9,076 nt of DNA from Minisyncoccota bacterium. GTDB lineage: Bacteria > Patescibacteriota > Minisyncoccia > Minisyncoccales > Minisyncoccaceae. A program made the position numbers and the translations under genes. Positions within the stretch are counted from its first letter, which is position 1. Each line of letters starts with the position of its first letter. The notes below the pieces were generated by a model. The model did no database searches. It saw only the letters and a list, made by a program, of their open reading frames with translations, and had not been told where the DNA came from. Positions 1-4,563 of this stretch are shown one piece after another. Where the stretch lies: positions 1 to 9,076 of the forward strand of contig JAQVLF010000027.1 of assembly GCA_028704295.1 (NCBI GenBank), given 5' to 3'.

Positions 1-1092
1 ATATTAGCCATAGAAACAAGCTGCGATGATACAGGAGCTGCTATATTAAAAAAAGATAAAAAGATAAAAGTATTGTCTAATGTTTTATCTTCTCAGAATA
101 GCATTCATGCAGAATACGGAGGAATTCATCCAAGTTTAGCAAAAAGAGAACATACAAAAAACATGTTTCCTGTTTTTTTGTCTTCTTTAAAAAAAGCGAA
201 ACTCTTAAAAAAAGGAAAAACAGAAATTAAAAAAGAAACAGATGATATTTTAGAAAGATACCCCGAGCTATTAGCTGAATTTAAAGAGTTCCTAAAAAAT
301 TACGAAAAACCGGAAATAAACTATATCGCCGTAACTAATGGCCCTGGACTAGAACCATGTTTATGGGTAGGAATTAACTTTGCAAAAGCTCTTTCTTTAA
401 ACTGGAATATTCCCATTATCGAAGTAAACCATATCGAAGCGCACATCTTAGTAAACTTTTTAAAAGAAAAAAAAGAAAATGTATTCCCTGCTCTTTCACT
501 TGTTTTATCTGGAGGAAATACCAAAATGTTTTTAATGCAAAATATTGGAATTTATAAAGAGCTTGGTTCTACAAGAGACGATGCTATTGGAGAGTGTTTT
601 GATAAAACTGCAAGACTTTTAGGGCTTCCTTATCCTGGAGGGCCAGAAATAGCTAAAAGAGCTAAAAAAGTTAAAAAAAGCAGATTCAAACTCCCCCGCC
701 CAATGATTCATTCAGACGACTATGATTTTAGCTTTTCAGGACTTAAAACAGCTGTTTTTTACGAAATAAAAGATAAAAAATTAAGCGAAGAAGAAATTAA
801 TGAGATGTGTTTTGAAATTGAAGAAGCTATTACTGATGTTATTTTAAAAAAAGCTGAAAAAGCAATTTTAGAATTCAATCCTAACTCTATTTTTATTGGA
901 GGAGGCGTTTCTTCAAATATTAAACTTCAAACAAAATTAAAAGGTTTAAGCAAGAAGTATAACCTTCCTTTATTTATTCCAGAATACAAAACAGATAACG
1001 CAGTTATGATTGGCGTTGCTGCAATGCTCTTACCTAAAATAGAAACTTATGATAAGATTAAGGCAAATAGTAATTTAAACTTAAATGACTGA
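1..1092 (+). CDS. tsaD: tRNA N6-adenosine threonylcarbamoyltransferase TsaD (5' partial)
   Basis: TsaD transfers the threonylcarbamoyl group from threonylcarbamoyl-AMP to A37 of ANN-decoding tRNAs, with TsaB and TsaE. The frame is open from base 1, which encodes the family's N-terminal ASKHA motif (ILAIETSCDDT), so only the first few codons are missing; 363 residues remain. Numbering from base 1, I see HAEYGGIHPSLAKREH (36-51), GPGLEPCLWVG (114-124), the metal-binding HIEAH (144-148), SGGNT (170-174), the DDAIGECFDKTARLLGLPYPGGP block (193-215), DFSFSGLK, GGGVSSN and TDNAVMIG (331-338). Residues about 64-104 form a Lys/Glu-rich insertion absent from E. coli TsaD, which I recall as common in Parcubacteria. 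SGGNT replaces the usual bacterial SGGHT; the Asn form is also found in archaeal Kae1, so activity is not in doubt. The 3' end overlaps the next gene by 8 bases. Confidence 0.96.
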   Translation: MLAIETSCDDTGAAILKKDKKIKVLSNVLSSQNSIHAEYGGIHPSLAKREHTKNMFPVFLSSLKKAKLLKKGKTEIKKETDDILERYPELLAEFKEFLKNYEKPEINYIAVTNGPGLEPCLWVGINFAKALSLNWNIPIIEVNHIEAHILVNFLKEKKENVFPALSLVLSGGNTKMFLMQNIGIYKELGSTRDDAIGECFDKTARLLGLPYPGGPEIAKRAKKVKKSRFKLPRPMIHSDDYDFSFSGLKTAVFYEIKDKKLSEEEINEMCFEIEEAITDVILKKAEKAILEFNPNSIFIGGGVSSNIKLQTKLKGLSKKYNLPLFIPEYKTDNAVMIGVAAMLLPKIETYDKIKANSNLNLND

Positions 1093-1825
1093 TATTTCAC
1101 AGGCTTTAATCTATGCGATATTCGCAATACTTCCCGGGCTTATTTGGCTATTCTTTTTTTTAAATAAAGACGACCATAGCGAGCCCAAAAGAGTTATTCT
1201 CAGGGTATTCATCTTGGGAATGCTAATGACCGTGCCTGTTTTTTTTGTAGAATACAGCTTATTAGATCTATTAGATAAATTAAATTTAAAAACTGATTTA
1301 TATTATTTCATACAATATTTTTTTGTTGTTGCATTAACTGAAGAATTATTTAAATACTTAGCTTTTAGATTTGGAGCCCAAAAGTCGCAATTCCTAGACG
1401 AACCAATTGACGTACCGATATATATGATTGTAGCAGCTTTGGGCTTTGCAACAGCTGAAAACGTAGTTTTGTTCTCACAAAAAACTTTTCAATTTTTAAT
1501 TGAGCCTGTTTCCCTTTCTATTTTAAGATTTGTTGGGGCAAACTTCTTACATGCTTTATGTTCTGGAATATTTGGCTTCTATATGGCAGTTTCTTTTTAT
1601 AGAACAAACAAAAGAACCTTTCTCTTTTGGGGAGGTTTTTTAATAGCAATTATATTACATGGTATCTTTGATTTTTTCTTAAAGTATTCTATAATAGAAC
1701 ATGGAGGGGAAACAGAATTAACTCCTATTGTTGTTGTAATTGTGACTGCTCTGATTGTTTCCTACATTCTCTTAAGAGAAGCTCTTAAGAAATTAAAAAG
1801 ACTTAAAACAATTTGCAAAATATGA
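1085..1825 (+). CDS. PrsW-family glutamic intramembrane protease
   Basis: A 246-residue polytopic membrane protein with about seven or eight hydrophobic segments (first at roughly residues 8-26, last at 212-232). It carries the PrsW signature: an EE pair in TEELFK (85-90), GFATAEN (120-126), a conserved His in HALCSGIFG (156) and HGIFDF (192-197). In PrsW of Bacillus subtilis these polar residues form the protease site that starts regulated intramembrane proteolysis of the anti-sigma factor RsiW. No RsiW-like gene is visible here, so the substrate is unknown. The ATG lies inside the end of tsaD and the stop overlaps the start of hsp20 (ATGA), which suggests translational coupling in a three-gene unit. 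The C-terminal tail is strongly basic (about residues 231-245), fitting a cytoplasmic end. The family is clear; the biological role is not. Confidence 0.88.
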   Translation: MTDISQALIYAIFAILPGLIWLFFFLNKDDHSEPKRVILRVFILGMLMTVPVFFVEYSLLDLLDKLNLKTDLYYFIQYFFVVALTEELFKYLAFRFGAQKSQFLDEPIDVPIYMIVAALGFATAENVVLFSQKTFQFLIEPVSLSILRFVGANFLHALCSGIFGFYMAVSFYRTNKRTFLFWGGFLIAIILHGIFDFFLKYSIIEHGGETELTPIVVVIVTALIVSYILLREALKKLKRLKTICKI

Positions 1826-2193
1826 AAAATGAAGACCAAAAAATAAGATTAGAAGATAATGTAGATCCTGGAGAACTAGTTGTTGATGTGTATGAAACAG
1901 ATAGAGAAGTTGTTGTAGAATCTGCAATTGCTGGCATTACTGCTGGAGACCTAGATATTTCTTTAGAACAAGACATACTTGTTATTAAAGGAGAAAGAAA
2001 AGATCCAGCAGAATTAGATAAAGAAAAAAACTACTTTGTTAAAGAATGCTATTTCGGACCATTTGAAAAAGAAATTATTCTCCCAAAAGAAGTAGACACA
2101 TCTCAAATCAAGGCAAAAATGAAAAATGGACTTTTAATAATTAGATTGCCTAAAGAAAGAGAAGGAGAATCGCAAAAAATAGAAATAAAATAA
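1822..2193 (+). CDS. Hsp20 / alpha-crystallin small heat-shock protein
   Basis: An ATP-independent holdase chaperone of 123 residues. The alpha-crystallin domain runs from about VDVYETDREVVV (21-32) to the conserved NGLLIIRLPK (102-111), with KGERK (56-60) and FEKEIILPKEVD (81-92) between. The C-terminal IEI at 120-122 fits the I-x-I motif that docks neighbouring subunits in small heat-shock oligomers. The N-terminal arm is very short (about 20 residues). I chose the ATG at 1822, which overlaps the prsW stop as ATGA. An in-frame TTG at 1813 would add three residues but is less likely. It is the last gene of the plus-strand unit. Pairing a chaperone with an intramembrane protease suggests a protein-quality or stress theme, but that is inference from position only. 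Confidence 0.94.
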   Translation: MKNEDQKIRLEDNVDPGELVVDVYETDREVVVESAIAGITAGDLDISLEQDILVIKGERKDPAELDKEKNYFVKECYFGPFEKEIILPKEVDTSQIKAKMKNGLLIIRLPKEREGESQKIEIK

Positions 2194-2244
2194 AAGGGGA
2201 TTCAAATTACAAAACCTTAATGGATTCTAATTTTTGTTCCCCTT
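2194..2244 (-). terminator. Possible terminator hairpin between convergent genes
   Basis: AAGGGGA at 2194-2200 pairs with TCCCCTT at 2238-2244, and an inner stem pairs CAAATTA (2203-2209) with TAATTTTTG (2228-2236) if two bases bulge. Read on the minus strand, the hairpin is followed by a T-rich tail (CCCCTTTTATTTTATTTC), so it could end the small minus-strand ORF. On the plus strand the tail is poor (CTTCTTAA). The loop is long, about 18 bases, and holds the small ORF's stop codon, so efficiency is uncertain. Confidence 0.4.
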
Positions 2245-2345
2245 CTTAACCCCGCCTCAATTTCTTTCGCCATCTTTTTGGCCTCCTTTTTTCCTTGATA
2301 CATCACTGCAAAAGGAGCTCTTATATTGAGAAACGCTTTTCCCAT
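2217..2345 (-). CDS. Small basic protein, 42 residues, unknown function
   Basis: I do not recognise this protein. It begins MGKAFLNIRAPFAVMYQGKK and ends RGTKIRIH. It is rich in Lys and Arg, has no membrane segment or cysteine, and its middle (about residues 18-33) could form an amphipathic helix. The case for a real gene is an AGGAGG Shine-Dalgarno at 2355-2360 ending 9 bases before the ATG, the strongest in the window, plus a possible promoter at 2368-2396 and a possible minus-strand terminator overlapping its end. Its second half (GCGGGGTTAAGAAGGGG and surroundings) is more G-rich than neighbouring genes. It fills the otherwise unexplained space between hsp20 and tRNA-Leu. A chance ORF of this length is possible, but the ribosome site makes that less likely. 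Confidence 0.55.
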   Translation of the reverse strand: MGKAFLNIRAPFAVMYQGKKEAKKMAKEIEAGLRRGTKIRIH

Positions 2346-2354
2346 TTCTTTTAA

Positions 2355-2360
2355 CCTCCT
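2355..2360 (-). promoter_or_regulatory. Strong Shine-Dalgarno of the 42-residue ORF
   Basis: On the minus strand AGGAGG is followed by 9 bases (TTAAAAGAA) and then ATG at 2345. Other genes here show only weak A-rich leaders or rely on stop/start overlap, so this site stands out and decides the start of the small ORF. Confidence 0.6.
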
Positions 2361-2367
2361 ATTTTAG

Positions 2368-2396
2368 AGAATAGAATGTTAGCTTTAAAAAATCAA
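2368..2396 (-). promoter_or_regulatory. Candidate sigma70-type promoter for the small ORF
   Basis: The minus strand has TTGATT (2396-2391), a 17-base spacer and TATTCT (2373-2368), lying between the 3' end of tRNA-Leu and the Shine-Dalgarno. The leader would be very short, about 15-20 bases. AT-rich DNA gives such matches by chance, and read-through from the tRNA is an alternative. Confidence 0.3.
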
Positions 2397-2397
2397 G

Positions 2398-2480
2398 TGC
2401 CGAGGGAGGGAGTCGAACCCTCACACCACATGGGCATATGCTCCTAAGGCATACGTGTCTGCCAATTCCACCACCTCGGC
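2398..2480 (-). tRNA. tRNA-Leu (anticodon UAG)
   Basis: The acceptor stem pairs GCCGAGG with CCTCGGC, followed by discriminator A. The anticodon arm is TATGC-CTTAGGA-GCATA, which places TAG at positions 34-36, so it reads CUA and probably other CUN leucine codons. A long variable arm, typical of class II tRNAs, precedes the T arm with GGTTCGACTCC. CCA is not encoded (the next bases are CTTGA), so it must be added by a nucleotidyltransferase. It starts 11 bases after the terminator of the upstream pilin unit. Confidence 0.95.
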
Positions 2481-2483
2481 ATA

Positions 2484-2505
2484 ATAAAAAACCCTTTATA
2501 AGGGT
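2484..2505 (-). terminator. Intrinsic terminator of the gyrA-pilin unit
   Basis: On the minus strand ACCCTT-ATA-AAGGGT forms a 6-bp stem with a 3-base loop (2505-2491), followed directly by TTTTTATTAT. It lies 18 bases after the last pilin stop codon and just before tRNA-Leu(UAG). It is the only good intrinsic terminator I see on the minus strand between the right-edge promoter and this point. Confidence 0.8.
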
Positions 2506-2522
2506 CTTTATTATATATCACA

Positions 2523-2969
2523 TTATTTAATTATTGACAATACAACACTTGGTACGGCTTTTGATAAAAGTGCAACCGCGATACCAATAGCAGCAAATAA
2601 TATTCTTTGATTTGCCTCTTTAATCTTCTCGCTATTTCCTGCGGATGTTAAATATGTCACAGCTCCCCAAATAATCATACCAACTGATACAACCATAATG
2701 ATTAAAAATACCCAATCTATAATGTTGTATACTGTGTTCAAAAGACAGCATGTTCCACAATCCTTTGTCGTGTCTGATTGAACGCTGTTTGGATCAATAC
2801 TATATATATTATATGTACAATTTGTCTGACATTTCAAACCAGCAGTTGTAAACATTGTCAAACGGTCACTATTATTTATTTCACAACCATCAGATTGTGC
2901 AAAAGCTAAAAATGGTAAAAATACTACCCCTAATGCGAATGATCCTATAAATAATTTCTTAATATTCAT
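2523..2969 (-). CDS. Secreted VirB2/TrbC-type pilin-like protein with six cysteines
   Basis: A 148-residue protein with a signal peptide (KK, hydrophobic 7-20, probable cleavage after AFA at 24). A short ectodomain carries six cysteines (29, 47, 51, 71, 74, 75). Two transmembrane helices follow (about 84-108 and 122-145), separated by the loop YLTSAGNSEKIKEANQ. This two-helix hairpin with a TSAGN-type turn matches the pilin-like family of type IV secretion VirB2/TrbC proteins that is abundant in CPR genomes. The even number of cysteines suggests disulfides outside the membrane. It is the last gene of the minus-strand unit, 47 bases after the previous pilin stop, and is followed by a terminator. 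No VirB4, VirB6 or other secretion genes lie in the window, so whether it builds a pilus is unknown. Confidence 0.78.
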   Translation of the reverse strand: MNIKKLFIGSFALGVVFLPFLAFAQSDGCEINNSDRLTMFTTAGLKCQTNCTYNIYSIDPNSVQSDTTKDCGTCCLLNTVYNIIDWVFLIIMVVSVGMIIWGAVTYLTSAGNSEKIKEANQRILFAAIGIAVALLSKAVPSVVLSIIK

Positions 2970-3016
2970 CTTTTTATTAAATTTATATCTATTCTAATCT
3001 TTAAAACCCGACCTTT

Positions 3017-3352
3017 TTATTTAACTACCCAGGTTTGAACTATGTTAGAAAGCACCTGAGCCATTAGAATTACTACTAATCCTATGGCTGCCCACTTGAT
3101 AATTTGTCCAGCCTTCTTTACATTCTCTGCGTTCTCATTTTGCGTTATAAGCATTATACCAGCTACTACAATGAAAAATGTTGCTAATACCCCTCCAATC
3201 CCTGTGATCCAATTAATTATTTTCTTAATCGTTTTTTCTATATTATCCGGTGTTGTCGTCTCGTCTGCTGCAATAACATTTAAAACCGGCATTATTGTGA
3301 TAAAGGCTATTGCTCCCCATCTTTTTATTTTATTCTTTACAATATTTTTCAT
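3017..3352 (-). CDS. VirB2/TrbC-type pilin-like protein (short paralogue)
   Basis: The smallest of three adjacent paralogues: 111 residues, no cysteine. A basic N terminus and hydrophobic stretch (about 12-28) end at a likely signal-peptidase site after IAA (29). A short polar region (DETTTPDNIEK) leads into helix 1 (about 46-70), the turn LITQNENAENVKK (68-80) and helix 2 (about 84-107). The turn and the following AAIGLVVILMAQVL align with AAIGIAVALLSKAV and TAIGIIVILLAESL of its neighbours. Lacking an ectodomain, it resembles a minimal pilin subunit, while the two flanking paralogues look like decorated versions; that division of labour is inference. It starts 6 bases after the upstream pilin's stop, so the genes are probably co-translated. 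Confidence 0.78.
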   Translation of the reverse strand: MKNIVKNKIKRWGAIAFITIMPVLNVIAADETTTPDNIEKTIKKIINWITGIGGVLATFFIVVAGIMLITQNENAENVKKAGQIIKWAAIGLVVILMAQVLSNIVQTWVVK

Positions 3353-3358
3353 ATTTTT

Positions 3359-4045
3359 CTATTTTATAAAATTTTGTAATGCAGTTGCTAATGATTCTGC
3401 TAATAATATTACTATTATTCCAATAGCTGTATAAAACATTAACTTCTTTCCATTATCAATCTTTTTCGTATCTCCGTTTGCTGTAATAAACATAATGCCT
3501 CCAATAACAAAGAATAATGGAGCTAGAATAAGGCCAATCTTTTCAAGCCATTTTGCAACTGCAATCAATAAACCAGAAAGGCTGCTTATTCCTATTGGAT
3601 TAACGAGACCTTTTCCTGTATAGGTTGTGCCGTTGTCTGAACCATTACTGTCATCATCGTCGTTGTCATCATCGCCACTTTTACGATCATCATCGCCATA
3701 CCAACCATCACTGGTGTCACATTTTAATAACATACACATATAATAAATATCTTTTTGGCAGCGTACAGCATCCCAATCACAATTACAACTAGGATGCACA
3801 CCAAACATGTGATTTGTTACACATATCCAATTACTGCCGTCGTAAATCTGTCCTGTAGGAAGTTCACAGTTGCTACTTTTATCTGGACATTTACAAAGTC
3901 CACCGTTTCGATTATCATATTCACTAATTTTGCCATCAACACACTTATAAACACCGTCGCTATCTGCAAAAACAACACTCCCCATTAAAAACAATGTTCC
4001 TGTTAAAAAAACTAAACTAATTATTTTTTTTTTATCAATCTTCAT
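3359..4045 (-). CDS. Cysteine-rich pilin-like protein with Asp-rich linker
   Basis: The largest paralogue, 228 residues. A signal peptide (KKK then hydrophobic 9-25, likely cleavage after VFA at 27) precedes an ectodomain with ten cysteines (35, 51, 53, 60, 75, 87, 89, 96, 104, 109). Next comes an Asp/Ser/Gly-rich low-complexity stretch (118-138), then the VirB2-like pair of helices (about 165-189 and 203-224) around FITANGDTKKIDNGKK. The ectodomain has no motif I can name; its cysteine density suggests a small disulfide-rich fold, and the acidic stretch could be a flexible spacer or bind calcium, both inferred. Its ATG overlaps the methyltransferase stop as ATGA. It could be a minor or tip subunit of a surface filament, or a plain membrane protein sharing only the anchor. 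Confidence 0.72.
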   Translation of the reverse strand: MKIDKKKIISLVFLTGTLFLMGSVVFADSDGVYKCVDGKISEYDNRNGGLCKCPDKSSNCELPTGQIYDGSNWICVTNHMFGVHPSCNCDWDAVRCQKDIYYMCMLLKCDTSDGWYGDDDRKSGDDDNDDDDSNGSDNGTTYTGKGLVNPIGISSLSGLLIAVAKWLEKIGLILAPLFFVIGGIMFITANGDTKKIDNGKKLMFYTAIGIIVILLAESLATALQNFIK

Positions 4046-4563
4046 TTTCTAAAAATTAATGCAAAGTGATAATACCCTAAATCAAAATCTTTTTCTAATT
4101 TAAAATTTAATTCATTTGCTAATGTTTTTGTCTCTTCTCTTGAAATAGCATGTTCTTTCGGACCTACATTAGATAACTTTTTCCAATCAACGATAAATAG
4201 GTAGCCGCCTTGTTTTAAAATTCTTCTTACTTCTTCTAAAGCCTTCTTTTTGTCACTTAATTCAAATAAAATGTTTGAAAGAATCGCTAAATCTATTTTA
4301 TTATCTTGTATTTTAACACCTTTTTCAATATCTGCCAACATAAGCTCAACATTGTATATTCTCTCATTATCCAATTTGGACCTTAAAGCAGAAAGGGCCT
4401 CGCCTTTAATGTCTATTGCATAGACTTTTCCATTCTCTAATTTTCTAGATAAAGGAATAGTCCATCCCCCAGAACCGGAGCCAATATCCATGGCAATCAT
4501 GTTTTCTTTAAGAAAACTTAATGAATCAATAGTTTCTTTAGGATTTAGAAAATCTGGCATCAT
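4042..4563 (-). CDS. Class I SAM-dependent methyltransferase
   Basis: A 173-residue Rossmann-fold methyltransferase resembling the Methyltransf_11/UbiE-like group. Motif I is MDIGSGSGGWTIPLS (24-38), which binds S-adenosylmethionine. The acidic residue after strand 2 is in VYAIDIKG (47-54). LADIEKG (76-82) and DLAILSNILFEL (90-101) match motifs III and IV, followed by the usual EEVRRILKQGGYLFIVDW (111-128). No substrate can be read from the sequence. It is a cytosolic enzyme with no signal peptide. The start overlaps the gyrA stop (ATGATG; an ATG three bases later is equally possible) and its own stop overlaps the next pilin gene, so it is translationally coupled on both sides. Whether it acts on surface proteins made from the same transcript is speculation. 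Confidence 0.85.
   Translation of the reverse strand: MMPDFLNPKETIDSLSFLKENMIAMDIGSGSGGWTIPLSRKLENGKVYAIDIKGEALSALRSKLDNERIYNVELMLADIEKGVKIQDNKIDLAILSNILFELSDKKKALEEVRRILKQGGYLFIVDWKKLSNVGPKEHAISREETKTLANELNFKLEKDFDLGYYHFALIFRK

Noticed and set aside
101..156. TsaD SGGNT change as a sign of a broken enzyme
   Set aside because: All other motifs including HIEAH and the DDAxGExFD block are intact, and Asn occurs at this site in active Kae1 proteins.
1813..1824. TTG start that would extend Hsp20 by three residues
   Set aside because: The ATG at 1822 overlaps the prsW stop as ATGA, the same coupling seen at other junctions here.
3084..3434. Plus-strand hydrophobic frame of 116 codons opposite two pilin genes
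   Set aside because: Antisense of membrane helices often reads as hydrophobic protein. The minus-strand genes have signal peptides, family motifs and tight operon spacing.
3635..3694. GATGAT-like repeats as a possible CRISPR or tandem repeat array
   Set aside because: These are simple Asp codons (GAT/GAC) in frame within the pilin-like protein; no spacers and no constant repeat unit.
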